From an uncultured Ignavibacteria bacterium (GTDB taxonomy: Bacteria; Bacteroidota; Ignavibacteria; SZUA-365), in the NCBI GenBank assembly GCA_913061095.1, contig CAJXVM010000018.1, forward strand, positions 36,828 to 100,827: 64,000 bases of DNA. The letters are read 5' to 3'. Of this stretch, positions 9,723-20,100 are shown one piece after another (position 1 is the stretch's first letter; each line of letters opens with the position of its first letter). The notes beneath the pieces were generated by a model. The model did not search any database, had not been told where the DNA came from, and saw nothing but the letters and a program-made list of their open reading frames with translations. A program made the translations under genes and the position numbers.

Positions 9723-10286
9723 TTATTTTTTTTCGGGGAAATTCACGCGCACGGACACGACGACCCGCGGTTCGTCGCCGCGGTCATCCGACATATACCG
9801 CTTCACGTAGAGCTTCCGGTAGAACGATTTCTGTTTATCCTTATAGAATACGTGATCGTCGCGTGTGGAAATTTTCACGTTATCGGAGGCCAGCAGAACG
9901 GGAATCTTCTCCAGGAGTGCGTTGTAATACGCGAGACAGGACGCATCGGACGTGAAGGATTTCCTCGCGCTCACGATGAAATCGGGAGTATCATTCGGAA
10001 GCTTCACGATGCGTGCCCGCTCCCGCTCGAATTCCGGGATATCGAAATCGATATCGAGCCGTGCAATCCGCGTATCTTCGATCTTCGTATCTTTCAGCCA
10101 CCGATCCCACTCCTCCGCGGCGACGAGGCCGCTGTAGCGCGTCGGCGCTTCCTTCCAGAGCGTGATGAGCGACGTGTAGACCGCATCGCCCGGTCCGCCC
10201 GTGGAATGCAACCGGGTGGAAATCGTCAGTGTCAGCAAAACTGCGGCGGCAGACAGCACGGCCGCCTTGCGTGTATATGAAGTCAT
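9723..10286 (-). CDS. small exported protein of unknown function
   Basis: 187 residues from the ATG at 10286, which has GGAG seven bases upstream. The frame extends further 5', but without a better start. A signal-anchor or signal peptide covers residues 7-26. The rest is soluble, charged and rich in Asp, Arg and Lys, with no cysteine pair or known motif that I recognise. It is divergent from the SpoIIE-type phosphatase gene at 10409, with a shared intergenic region of only about 120 bp. Confidence 0.65.
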   Translation of the reverse strand: MTSYTRKAAVLSAAAVLLTLTISTRLHSTGGPGDAVYTSLITLWKEAPTRYSGLVAAEEWDRWLKDTKIEDTRIARLDIDFDIPEFERERARIVKLPNDTPDFIVSARKSFTSDASCLAYYNALLEKIPVLLASDNVKISTRDDHVFYKDKQKSFYRKLYVKRYMSDDRGDEPRVVVSVRVNFPEKK

Positions 10287-10301
10287 GGCTGTCTCCATGT
10301 G

Positions 10302-10330
10302 TTGCATGAAACGTGTAGCGGAAATATACA
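10302..10330 (+). promoter_or_regulatory. candidate promoter of the SpoIIE-type phosphatase gene
   Basis: TTGCAT (10302-10307), a 17-bp spacer, then TATACA (10325-10330). Each hexamer matches the sigma-70 consensus at four of six positions. It lies 78 bp before the GTG at 10409, in the divergent intergenic region. Confidence 0.3.
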
Positions 10331-10408
10331 GATTCGCGCGGCAACTTTCATATACCCGCGGCGTATACAGCACTGTTGTCCCACAGACTGAAACGTGAGA
10401 TACCGACT

Positions 10409-11974
10409 GTGAACAGACGAATCCCGTACATTCTCCAGACCGCGCTGCTCAGCCTGCTTGTCTTCATCGCGCTCATGGTGCTGTACATGCCGCAGACGGA
10501 GGTCTACGCGGAGGCGGCAGAGAAGTTCGAACGCTACATGGAGGAGTCCGGCAATTCCGCCCATGGCGCGCGGGAGAGCATGCGCATCGGCTTCATCTAC
10601 GGCTACCTGGTCGTCAGGGAGAGTCTGACGGTGTTCGTCCTTCTCGGCATCAGCATCCTTGCCGCCGCAGGTCTGGTGTCACTCTATCACAGTCTGCAGC
10701 GCAGACATGCGAAGAACTTCCCTCTCGCGAATCCCGGTGATTCCCTGAAAAACATTCTTTCGCACGTGGTACTGTTCAGCTTCGGGATCTTCAATCGGCG
10801 CGCAGCGGAGCCCCTGCGATATTTTTTCGACCGGTCCGCGAGGGTGAAAGTCCTCGCCCTGCTCGCATACGCACTGATCTTTTTCTCGATTACGCTGGTT
10901 TACGACCTGCCCGGAGACAGCCCGTTCCTGCAGCGCTACCGCCTCGTCGTGCTGGTCTGGCCGCTGTATCCGGTATCACTCATCACGCTTGCGTTTTTCA
11001 TCGAGCCGCTGCAGCGCCGTTCCACACGATGGCTTTTCTGGCTCTCGCTCTCCGGACTGATCGTGTATTTCATCGTCAGTGCCGCGCTCGGCGCCCAGAT
11101 CGGTGTCAGCGGACCGGGCGCTGCCGAACGTGCGTTCGAAGAATTCCAGATCCTGAACGTAAAGGACCTGTTCACGACACTGCTGATCGCGCTGGCGTTT
11201 TCATTCTACATCGAACTGATGAAGTCCACCATCGTGGACAAAACCCGCATGGAAGCGGAGATCCGCGTCGCACAGCGCATTCAGAGCGAGCTGATTCCCG
11301 AAATCGCAGTGCGCACGGAGCAGTATGAGATTTTCGGCAAGGCGGATCCCGCCCGGGAGGTCGGCGGCGACCTGATCGACGCGGTGCAGCTTTCCGGAGG
11401 AAAGACCGCCGTCGCGGTCGCCGATGTGTCAGGACACAGCGTCGGCTCCGGCCTGCTGATGAGCATGCTGAAGACGGCATTCCGGACGGAGCTCGCGTAT
11501 TTCCGGGATCCGAAAACGCTCGCGGAATCGCTGAACCGGACGATCGCCGGAAACAAGACCCGGAACATGTTCATCAGCTTCCTGCTCGGCATCGTCGACA
11601 CCGAAGAACAGGTGTTTTCACTGGTCAACTGCGGTCATCCGCCGCTGCTGCGCGTTTCCTCTTCCGACGGCGCGATCACGCAGTACCGCACCGGTGATCC
11701 CGCCCTTGGACTGCTGCATTCGGCGACGTTCTCCGTCCGCGAGATTCCCTGTCAGCCCGGAGATGTGTTCGTCCTCTTCAGTGACGGACTCGCGGAAAGC
11801 GCGAAATCCACCGGGGAGGAATGGGGCGTCGAGCGGCTGGAAGAGACGCTGCGGGAGCACCGGTACGCCTCCGCACAGGATATTCACGACGCCATTCTCC
11901 ATGCCGCCGGGACGTTTCGGGGAGACATGCCGCAGCGCGACGACGTGACACTGCTGGTGCTGCGCATGCTGTAG
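10409..11974 (+). CDS. membrane-bound PP2C-type (SpoIIE/RsbU) serine phosphatase
   Basis: 521 residues from a GTG at 10409; a TTG at 10376 is the other possible start, and neither has a strong ribosome site. Six hydrophobic helices occupy residues about 5-270. A helical linker (RVAQRIQSELIP), typical of the RsbU/RsbP group, leads into a SpoIIE domain. Metal ligands are visible in EVGGDLID, ADVSGHSVGS, FSDGLAE and QRDDVTLL. Members dephosphorylate anti-anti-sigma (STAS) proteins or similar targets. No STAS or anti-sigma gene is next to it, so the target lies elsewhere. Confidence 0.88.
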   Translation: MNRRIPYILQTALLSLLVFIALMVLYMPQTEVYAEAAEKFERYMEESGNSAHGARESMRIGFIYGYLVVRESLTVFVLLGISILAAAGLVSLYHSLQRRHAKNFPLANPGDSLKNILSHVVLFSFGIFNRRAAEPLRYFFDRSARVKVLALLAYALIFFSITLVYDLPGDSPFLQRYRLVVLVWPLYPVSLITLAFFIEPLQRRSTRWLFWLSLSGLIVYFIVSAALGAQIGVSGPGAAERAFEEFQILNVKDLFTTLLIALAFSFYIELMKSTIVDKTRMEAEIRVAQRIQSELIPEIAVRTEQYEIFGKADPAREVGGDLIDAVQLSGGKTAVAVADVSGHSVGSGLLMSMLKTAFRTELAYFRDPKTLAESLNRTIAGNKTRNMFISFLLGIVDTEEQVFSLVNCGHPPLLRVSSSDGAITQYRTGDPALGLLHSATFSVREIPCQPGDVFVLFSDGLAESAKSTGEEWGVERLEETLREHRYASAQDIHDAILHAAGTFRGDMPQRDDVTLLVLRML

Positions 11975-12116
11975 CGTTCCCCTGCTCCTTTCGTTTTCTG
12001 ACCTTTGCTTATTGGACCTTTCCATCGTCATGCTCCAACGCGAAATTCCCGTCCTCCCCTTTTGACAATTTCATGACATTCCGGACGCAGGGGAATCGTA
12101 TGATGCAGGCAGTCCC

Positions 12117-12737
12117 ATGCGAACGACGACTCCAGCATATCACTGCGATCCACGGACGCGCGGAGAGCTGCCGGCAAGGCAGTTCCGCAGTCTTCTCCTG
12201 GCTTGCGCGACCCTGTTGATGCTGTCATCATGCGGAGGCGACATTCTCGTGCATCAGATCATTCACGGGCATCCTTTCAAGTCCCGCCGGCAGCAGGAGC
12301 GGGAGCGGCTGGAGCGCATGAAACAGGGCAAGGACGTGCTGCGCGCGCTTCGCGCCGAGGACGTGCAGTTCCCCTGTGCGACGACGGTCGTGACGGATTC
12401 CGGATCGTTCGATTTCCGTGCCCATTTCGCGGGGATCTGCACCGTAGACGGCACGCGATATCTCCACGGATCTGCCGACACGCGCGACGGGTACGGACTC
12501 GAATACAGGGCCATTCCCTTTCCCCGGCTTCGCTCGGTCACGTTCGACTGGCCGATCCGGCTGCTTCTCGCCGATCGCAGCGAGGTGCGGTTCGAGGAGG
12601 GCGCGTGGCGTGCCGTTTACGCAGACGGTGCATTGCTGGCATACGCGTTCAATCGTGATACCGACGGCGGTGCCGTCCGTGACACCATTTCTGCGGAAGA
12701 TGTCATGCTGGTCATGGACGGACACAGCGAACGGTGA
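12117..12737 (+). CDS. putative lipoprotein of unknown function
   Basis: 206 residues. A long basic N-region is followed by a hydrophobic core and the lipobox LSSC (Cys39). The mature part is about 165 residues with no motif that I recognise. It is about 80 bp before the large T9SS gene and on the same strand. The start is uncertain because the N-region before the signal core is unusually long and no clear ribosome site is seen. Confidence 0.55.
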   Translation: MRTTTPAYHCDPRTRGELPARQFRSLLLACATLLMLSSCGGDILVHQIIHGHPFKSRRQQERERLERMKQGKDVLRALRAEDVQFPCATTVVTDSGSFDFRAHFAGICTVDGTRYLHGSADTRDGYGLEYRAIPFPRLRSVTFDWPIRLLLADRSEVRFEEGAWRAVYADGALLAYAFNRDTDGGAVRDTISAEDVMLVMDGHSER

Positions 12738-12818
12738 GTACATGCCCGGCAACGGTGATCCGGGTGCTGGGCAGACATTCGCACATACCGGCGATGAAGG
12801 CCGGAGGCAGGAGATACG

Positions 12819-14888
12819 ATGAAGAATTCAATCTCAAAAATCAAAGGGCAGCGGCCGAAGATGCGGGCACCATCCCCGATTCCCGGTTATCCTGCGAATC
12901 CGATTGCAGCTGTATGGAAGATGCTATCGCCGGGTGTGCTGCCGGCCACGGTACTGCTGTTCCTGTTGATATGCTCTCGAGAAGTCCACGCGCAGTGGTC
13001 ATGGGATCCGGCAGTCAACACCGCAATCTGCACGGCATCCGGCAACCAGGAACAGACCAGTATCTGCACCGACGGCAGCGGCGGGGCTCTCATCACCTGG
13101 AAAGATGCACGTGCAGGAAATCAGGACGACATCTACATCCAGAGAATCAGCGCTGCAGGAACTGTCATGTGGTCGCAGAACGGCATTCCACTCTGCTCGG
13201 CCGGCGGAATACAGGATGCCCCTCAGATCTGTCCTGACGGCAGTGGAGGTGCGATCGTCGCCTGGGAAGACGGCCGGCCCGGAAGCGGGGATCAGTACAT
13301 TTTCGCGCAGCGAATTTCTTCCTCCGGTTCCATTCAATGGACCGCCAACGGGGTTTCGATCTGTAACGCACCGGGCTACCACGCCACTCCCCAGCTCTGC
13401 AGCGACGGCAGCGGGGGAGCGATCATCACCTGGGTGGACGGTCGTGCAGCTGTCGGGAAAGATATTTACGCGCAGCGAATCAGCGGAGCCGGTGCCATCC
13501 AATGGACGACGAACGGTGTCATTGTCTGCGCTGCACCTGATTACCAGGGACAGGTACAGATCTGCAGTGACTCGCATCACGGCGCAATTGTCGCATGGCA
13601 GGACGCACGGGTATCGTACGCATTTGACATCTACGCCCAGCGAATAGATGCTTCAGGAATTGCGCAGTGGCCGGCAAACGGTGCAGCGATCTGCACCGCT
13701 TCCGGGGCTCATGGAGATGTGCGGATTTCCGAGGACGGCAACAGCGGTGCCATACTGACCTGGACCGACGGCCGATCTCCGCAATCGGACATCTACGCCC
13801 AGCGGATCAGCGCGACAGGTGTCATTCAGTGGGCGTCAAACGGTATCGCAGTATGCGCTGCGACAGGACGCCAGCAATTTGCCGTTCTCTGTACGGATCA
13901 TGCTTCCGGCGCGATCATCGCCTGGCAGGATATGCGGTCTGGTTCCGGTATCGACATATATGCACAGCGAATCAACAGTTCCGGAAATGCACAATGGGCG
14001 GCAGATGGAGTCGTTGTCTGCACCGACCAGGGGAATGATTTTCTGAATGACATCTGCGAAGACGGCAACGGCGGCGCGATCATCACGTGGAGTGACTTTC
14101 GAGCCGACTGGGATATCTATGCACAGCGAGTGGATACATATGGAGTCATGCAGTGGACACAGAATGGAGAAGCCGTGAGTTCCGCGACCAGCAATCAGTC
14201 ATATCCGAAACTCTGCAGTGATGGCAGCGGAGGCGCAGTTGTGACATGGACCGATGGGCGGCAGAATCCCAATGACATTTACTCGGCCAGAATTCGTTCA
14301 AACGGTGTCCTATTCCCTGTTGACCTCCTATCCTTCTCGGCGACGAAGAGTGGAAACGCCGTCACATTGACATGGGTCACAGCTACCGAAACGGGCAATC
14401 ACGGCTTCGAAGTACAGCGGAACAGCGGGGATGAGAACTGGACAGTGCTGAGCTTCGTTGATGGTAATCACGCGACGGCACAGGAGCGCAGGTACCTGTA
14501 TATCGATGACCTGCAGGGCGTTCCGGCTCGGGCGGTCCCGCTGCGTTATCGACTCCGGCAGATCGACCATGATGGCATCTGGGCATACTCTCCCGTGGTC
14601 GAAGTGCGGATATCCGAGGGGCCACCTCGGCTCACCCTGTCCCAGAACTATCCCAATCCATTCACCCCTTCTACCGAAATCGAATATGCCCTCCCGGGTG
14701 ATGGCACAATCACGCTGATTGTCTACGATCTCTCTGGCCGTGAGGTTGACCGTCTGGTCGATGCCGCCAAACCGGCCGGGACATACCATGTACGGTTCAA
14801 CGGATCACGCCTGCCTTCCGGCGTATATCCCTATCAGCTTGAATGGAATGGGCAGGTGATTTCACGAACAATGACCGTGCTGAAATAG
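12819..14888 (+). CDS. secreted repeat protein, eight ~54-residue units, with T9SS sorting domain
   Basis: 689 residues. The N-region before the signal core (LPATVLLFLLICS) is long. From residue about 65 to 500 there are eight tandem units of roughly 54 residues. The pattern is I/LC-x-DGSGGAI-x-TW-x-D-x-R, then DIYAQRI, then G-x-x-QW-x-x-NG. An eight-unit WD-like beta-propeller is the obvious fold guess. A segment around 505-600 (VTLTWVTATETGNHGFEVQR) resembles the FN3-like region often found before T9SS tails. The tail itself has NYPNPF, VYDLSGREV and LPSGVYPY. It is followed by a terminator within a duplicated sequence. Confidence 0.85.
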   Translation: MKNSISKIKGQRPKMRAPSPIPGYPANPIAAVWKMLSPGVLPATVLLFLLICSREVHAQWSWDPAVNTAICTASGNQEQTSICTDGSGGALITWKDARAGNQDDIYIQRISAAGTVMWSQNGIPLCSAGGIQDAPQICPDGSGGAIVAWEDGRPGSGDQYIFAQRISSSGSIQWTANGVSICNAPGYHATPQLCSDGSGGAIITWVDGRAAVGKDIYAQRISGAGAIQWTTNGVIVCAAPDYQGQVQICSDSHHGAIVAWQDARVSYAFDIYAQRIDASGIAQWPANGAAICTASGAHGDVRISEDGNSGAILTWTDGRSPQSDIYAQRISATGVIQWASNGIAVCAATGRQQFAVLCTDHASGAIIAWQDMRSGSGIDIYAQRINSSGNAQWAADGVVVCTDQGNDFLNDICEDGNGGAIITWSDFRADWDIYAQRVDTYGVMQWTQNGEAVSSATSNQSYPKLCSDGSGGAVVTWTDGRQNPNDIYSARIRSNGVLFPVDLLSFSATKSGNAVTLTWVTATETGNHGFEVQRNSGDENWTVLSFVDGNHATAQERRYLYIDDLQGVPARAVPLRYRLRQIDHDGIWAYSPVVEVRISEGPPRLTLSQNYPNPFTPSTEIEYALPGDGTITLIVYDLSGREVDRLVDAAKPAGTYHVRFNGSRLPSGVYPYQLEWNGQVISRTMTVLK

Positions 14889-14913
14889 TGGCCGCTCATC
14901 GATTTGCATCCAG

Positions 14914-14942
14914 GCCCCGTGCAACAGCGGGGCTTTTCTTTT
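14914..14942 (+). terminator. terminator of the eight-repeat T9SS gene
   Basis: GCCCCG...CGGGGC stem (14914-14919 with 14928-14933), 8-nt loop, then TTTTCTTTT. It lies 26 bp after the stop codon. The hairpin is inside direct-repeat copy A. Confidence 0.8.
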
Positions 14943-14996
14943 CCATGACAGTATCAGACCAAGGGACGTACCGGAATCACGATATCCACGATATGC
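14916..14996. repeat. 81-bp direct repeat, copy A
   Basis: It matches 21252-21332 at 78 of 81 positions in the same orientation. It contains most of a terminator and, on the minus strand, codons for the last residues of the GyrI-like remnant at 21290 (HIVDIVIP...RPLV, stop). Copy A is therefore a displaced gene end and not a complete gene. Confidence 0.92.
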
Positions 14997-15355
14997 ACCC
15001 GCCCCCATAACTCGTTGTCATTGCTTCACTTACGGGCATCCGGACAAACTGGTCGCCGTTTGGTCGCCGTTTTTGATCTCGGTACGTTCGGCAGACGGCG
15101 TGCCGAAATCGCCTGAAATGCGAAAAACACCTTCTCAACCATCTGGAGATATTGACAGGCGCGAAAGGATTCCGCGTCGTTGAACACCGTGTGGAGGAGA
15201 TTTCACATATCCGAAATCGTCAGAAGATGCGCCTGCAGGTGAAATCCGCTGCACTCCTGTTGAAGGCGCTCGCGTGATCATTCGAGAAGAATGAACACCC
15301 GCGCATCGGGAAAAGCACCTGGATTGTGAACACGACAATCTCCTTGATCCTTCTG
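14997..15355. other. gene-free stretch, possibly a coding remnant
   Basis: No complete gene is seen. One plus-strand frame is open from about 15070 to a TGA at 15275-15277 and reads like protein (EKHLLNHLEILTGAKGFR), but it has no start codon with a ribosome site and I cannot place it in a family. The direct repeat GGTCGCCGTTT occurs twice near 15050-15070. This fits debris left beside copy A of the 81-bp repeat. Confidence 0.4.
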
Positions 15356-15384
15356 TTGACAATCGTGAAAATTATCAGTACAAT
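15356..15384 (+). promoter_or_regulatory. sigma-70-type promoter of the FG-GAP gene
   Basis: TTGACA (15356-15361), exactly 17 bp, then TACAAT (15379-15384). It lies in an AT-rich stretch and ends 42 bp before the ATG at 15427. Confidence 0.7.
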
Positions 15385-15426
15385 GAAGACAAACAATACA
15401 TACTTATCTCTTGATATGGAGCCGGT

Positions 15427-17118
15427 ATGTCCACAATCGTATGCGAGAATCCTTGCGTCATGGAGCAGAGTCCACGGCAACAACGGACATGGATCCCTCT
15501 CTGGCCGTTTCTGGCTGGATTGTTTCTCTTCTTCGTGCTTCCGGTTTCCGCCCAGGTGCGACTGGACGATGCATCGCTGCAGAAGCACTCGAACGCAGTC
15601 TCGGACTGGCACCCGGAGGTGGAACTGCGCGAGTTCTGGGTGAGCTATGACCTGCGCACGCTGCACTATGATGCAGGCCGCGACCCGCAGCGGCTGGGCG
15701 ATATCAACGATGACGGGTTCGACGATTTCGCGTTCCGCAGCAGGGAAGACACCACGTTCGTCTACCTCGGCGACACGCTGGTTTCACGCCTGCCGTATCT
15801 CATCCTGCCGGGAGGAGGATTCGGGTTGGTATCGGGAGATTTCAACGGCGACGGATTTACGGATCTCGCTGCCGTGGTTGAACATCCACCTCCCGATAGT
15901 GCGCGTTTCGGGCTCGTGTACATCTACATGCATCAGCGCACGGTGCCGGAATATTCTCGGCTACCCGATTTTGAACTTCACGGTGACTCCACCTACTATG
16001 CTTGGGGACAAGTGGGCGAACCCAAAATCACCTCGGGTGACTACAACGGCGACGGATACGACGATATCGCCTTCCATACCGGAGGCCCGTACGATCCTGT
16101 CAAGCGACGCTCTGGCGGCGTGGTGCTGGTCAATGGTGCGCCAGATTTCAGGGGAGAGGTGACGGACATCTTCTGGATGCACGACGATCCGTACACGAGC
16201 TCGAAGGACGGACTCTGGTCGGCCGATATCACGGGCGATGGGAAGGATGAACTGATCGTCCGAGGCAACAGTCTCGATGGCCTGGTCCTTCTGATCTATC
16301 AAGGGACCGACCGGGAAACCCTGGGCGCATCACTCGACGCTGCTATTCGTGTGGGTATCGATCCCATTTGTGGAGAGAGGATCTCAGCGACTGGAATCCA
16401 GTTTTGCGATGTAAACGGCGATGGATACGCTGATGTCATCGGCTTCGAAGGCGCGGGGCTTCGCTATCCGGAACGGGCGGTATGGTTCGGGCGATCCCGA
16501 CTTCCATCCATCTTTCCGGTCGATACACTTGCACCAAATCCCGATCCGGATAAAAACATCTTGGTAAGTGCGATTGGGGCGTTCCGGCACGGCGACATCG
16601 ACGGCGACGGCTACCGCGATTTCTCGCTTGCCTTCAGCACCGGTACCACGGATGCCTGGACGAACTTCATCTACAGCGGCCGGCCCGGCTGGCCGCCGAA
16701 AGCGATCGCCTGGTACGGCCTGAATCAGTGGCTGATGCAGATCGAAGGACAGCCGCATGACATCGGCGACGTAAACGGTGATGGGTACGACGATATTCTC
16801 CTTGGTGGATTCAGCAGCTTCCGCATAATCCTTGGCCGGAAGATGTCGACAACCGATGTCGAGGAGGTGCCGGAGACTGTCGAGCTCGATTTCGATGCGT
16901 ACCCGAATCCCGTGCGCGCGGGAAACGAAATCCAGGTCCGTCTCTCCCATGCCCACCGTGGCGAGCTTGTTCTTTTTGACACACTCGGCAGACGCATGTT
17001 CCGCAGCACGGTCGAGCGTCAGGCAGCGATTCCCACGGCAGGCTTCCCTCCCGGTCTGTACTTCATGCTGCTCTCAGCCCGGGACGCGTTGCGCAGCACG
17101 CGCATCGTGCTGTACTGA
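15427..17118 (+). CDS. secreted FG-GAP/VCBS-repeat protein with T9SS sorting domain
   Basis: 563 residues from an ATG with GGAG six bases upstream. The signal core is LAGLFLFFVLPVSAQ (residues about 29-43). Seven calcium-loop motifs of the D-x-N/D-G-D-G-x-x-D kind (DINDDGFDD, DFNGDGFTD, DYNGDGYDD, DITGDGKDE, DVNGDGYAD, DIDGDGYRD, DVNGDGYDD) mark an integrin-alpha-like propeller. The tail has AYPNPV, LFDTLGRRM and FPPGLYF, a variant sorting domain. It starts the cargo between the two 81-bp repeats and has its own promoter. Confidence 0.88.
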   Translation: MSTIVCENPCVMEQSPRQQRTWIPLWPFLAGLFLFFVLPVSAQVRLDDASLQKHSNAVSDWHPEVELREFWVSYDLRTLHYDAGRDPQRLGDINDDGFDDFAFRSREDTTFVYLGDTLVSRLPYLILPGGGFGLVSGDFNGDGFTDLAAVVEHPPPDSARFGLVYIYMHQRTVPEYSRLPDFELHGDSTYYAWGQVGEPKITSGDYNGDGYDDIAFHTGGPYDPVKRRSGGVVLVNGAPDFRGEVTDIFWMHDDPYTSSKDGLWSADITGDGKDELIVRGNSLDGLVLLIYQGTDRETLGASLDAAIRVGIDPICGERISATGIQFCDVNGDGYADVIGFEGAGLRYPERAVWFGRSRLPSIFPVDTLAPNPDPDKNILVSAIGAFRHGDIDGDGYRDFSLAFSTGTTDAWTNFIYSGRPGWPPKAIAWYGLNQWLMQIEGQPHDIGDVNGDGYDDILLGGFSSFRIILGRKMSTTDVEEVPETVELDFDAYPNPVRAGNEIQVRLSHAHRGELVLFDTLGRRMFRSTVERQAAIPTAGFPPGLYFMLLSARDALRSTRIVLY

Positions 17119-17177
17119 GAGCGGTTTCACATAGATAGATACGAATCGGAGAAATGCACATGTAAGGAGAAGACGAA

Positions 17178-20100
17178 ATGCGGTACGCGGGAATCCTGGT
17201 ACTTCTGCTCATGGCGGCACTCGCCAACGCACAAAACCCGGCAATGGGACAGTACGGACGCTTTGTCATCGGCGTGGATAACGTAGCGCCGAGTACACCG
17301 ATGCCCTATCCGAACCTCCCACCGGATGGGACTTATCCTCATCATGTGGTCGATGCCCAAGCGAATGGCGGTGCCATCGGTGACATCGACACCTGGATTC
17401 CCTGGCAGCGCTGGCTGCAGATGACGGATCTCGACCTGGACCTTGCGATTGTGACGCTCGCCGATGCTGCGGTGCATCCCACACGCGATGGAGCGGAGCA
17501 CGTGGTGGAATATGCCACGGACAACGGTATCGATGTCGGCTTCAGCGACATGGGCACTGCGGGTGGAGGGATCTACGCACACTCGGGGATGATGCGCGAA
17601 TACCACCACCTCGAGTCATCGCGCGACATGGAGAATACGCATCCGTCACCGGTCACGAATGGCAATTTCAATCCGGACAATCTCGCGCTTGACCGGTTTC
17701 CATTGGATGATCAATTCGGGAACAACGCCGTACGGTACAACGATCAGAATCCCGACCCGGTCATGTGGGGGTATCTTTCGCGCTGGCGGCGGCACACGGA
17801 GTAAAAACACGAGTTCAACCTGAGGAACGAGGGGGAGTACTACATATCTCTGTCGCTCTTTTATAATCCGCTCGGGCAGGAACCAGGCCACGAAATTCCA
17901 ACGACACCGCGAGACGACAGTCTAACGATCTTTCGCCTCCGCATCTACGACGGAGCTGCCGTGCTGCACGAGATGCGGGTACTCGGGAGCGAATTCGCCG
18001 GGGTGAACGGCTACGCCGAGATGTTCCTCGGCATCGTACATATCGAACAGGACGCGACCACGTTGCGGCTCACGGCGGAGGAACGCACGAGCGGTAACGT
18101 AAATCCTTTGGGCGACAACAGCGGGCTCCCGCTCCTGGACCAGGCGGAACACGAACTATTGCGTTTCGAGCTCGAATACATGCCCTTCTCCACCCGGCGG
18201 CCCATCATCGACGTCGATGCTGTCGTCGTGAGCGACGGACGCGCCTTCGCGCTCTTCAATCCGACGCACGATTCGCTGCATACGGATTGGCATAACAGTG
18301 GCGGACCGCCTCCCACCGTTGCACCTCTAACCTGCGTCGAGAACCAGATCGACATGTTCGCCAACATGACCAATCCGCCGCGCGTGCTGATGTTCAAGGA
18401 GAGCGGGGAGATGGCCGGGAATATCGGGACGATGCGGTTTATCCAGCAAAGGGTCGCTGCCGAAGGTATTACAGGGTACCTCTACACAAACAGTATGACG
18501 CCAATGCGCCAGGAGTACTTTACGGCAGCCTACAGAAATTTCCTCCAGGGACCGTACTGCTATGCGCTAAACGCTTTTGCGGATACAGCGAATACCATCC
18601 CAGCGGCTATCCCCGAGGACGCTGAGTATTACGAGCAACAGTTCCCGCCCGGTGATCCCGATCCCGGCTGGGGAATGCAGCGCATGATAAATTTCTACCG
18701 CAGCTACGCGCTCACACGACATGAACAGGGGGCACACGAGGATTTCATCCCGGCCATTCAGAATCACTCCTACGGCTTCGCGGACGGATTTCCGAATGGG
18801 TACACGACAACGGACATTGCATGGTCACGTGAACCGACCAACAAGGAACTCCGCGCCGAGGTGAACCTTGCGCTTGCGTACGGCGCCCATGGCATTCTGT
18901 ATTACCTCCTGTGTCCCGTGCAGGGATCAGACACACTGGATCTGTCTAGGACGGGCTACCGGGCGTTCCTCAATACTGACTATACGCCTCGTACGCTCGA
19001 CCGGTACCAGGAGAACTACTACGATTCTGTTGGTACGTTCAATCGCGAGTACCTGCGCGTGATCGGCGATACGATCTACGACCTGCGCTGGGTGGCAGGC
19101 TACAGTGTACAGCAGTCCAACACTCTTGGAGAATTGGGAGATTATGTAGGGTACGTGATGTCCGAGCGACAGGATGTCTCGGTCGATCTCTCTGACGAGA
19201 CATACGTCGAAGTCAGCGAATTTACCCGCATCGATCCACCGGGGAATCCAGCTCTTCAATACCTCTTCGTCGTCAATAAACGTACCAGGGAAGGAGATCA
19301 TCGTCACATTACCGTAAAGCTCCGCCCCAATGGTGCCACGCAATGGAAGGTGACCGATGTTCTTTCCGGTGACATATGGATCGTGAAAGGTACGGAGTAT
19401 CCGGATCATGTATCGCACGACAATGGATTCACAGGATATTACGAACCAGGCGCCGCCAGATTATACAGGGTGGAACCGATTACGGACGAGCAGTGGGACG
19501 ATCCATCCGCATGCCTGCCCGGCAACCTATACATTGAGCCCGCTGCGACACTGCGGACGGATCCGACGGATGTGCTCAGCTTTCAAGCAAACAGAGGACT
19601 GTATGTCGATGGTGCTCTCTACACACAGGGAAGCACATTCCAAAGCTGCAACGTGGAGGGATCATGGGACGGCATTCACATACGCGGTATCAGCGGGTAC
19701 GCTGAACTTGATGACGCACACGTTTTGCGTGCCGGTGTAAATTCAGGTGCATGGGGCCTCGTCCATCTCTACAACTCACAGATACAGAACACTGACGTCG
19801 CCTTGACGAACATGGGTGGATTCTGTGTGAGCTACAACACCACATCTAGCAATGTGCTGTACCACCTGTGGTGTGAGGCGGCAAGTTCCTATGTCGCCGC
19901 TCGTCTCTTTGGTGATCATGCGACCGGAGCCGGAATCAACGGTTCGACATACGGTGACATTGGGATCCTGGCTATGGACGGAACAAACCTGAGCGTCGAG
20001 GAGAGTCATTTCGATAATTTTTCGCATGCGGTGATGCTCACACAGGGATCCTTCCTCATTGGCAATGGAAACGCATATCCTCCGGGCGCGATGGGCAACA

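Noticed and set aside
17802..17804. Programmed recoding (selenocysteine, pyrrolysine or frameshift) at the internal stop
   Set aside because: The codon is TAA, which is not used for Sec or Pyl, and the frame continues unshifted; nonsense mutation or error is simpler.
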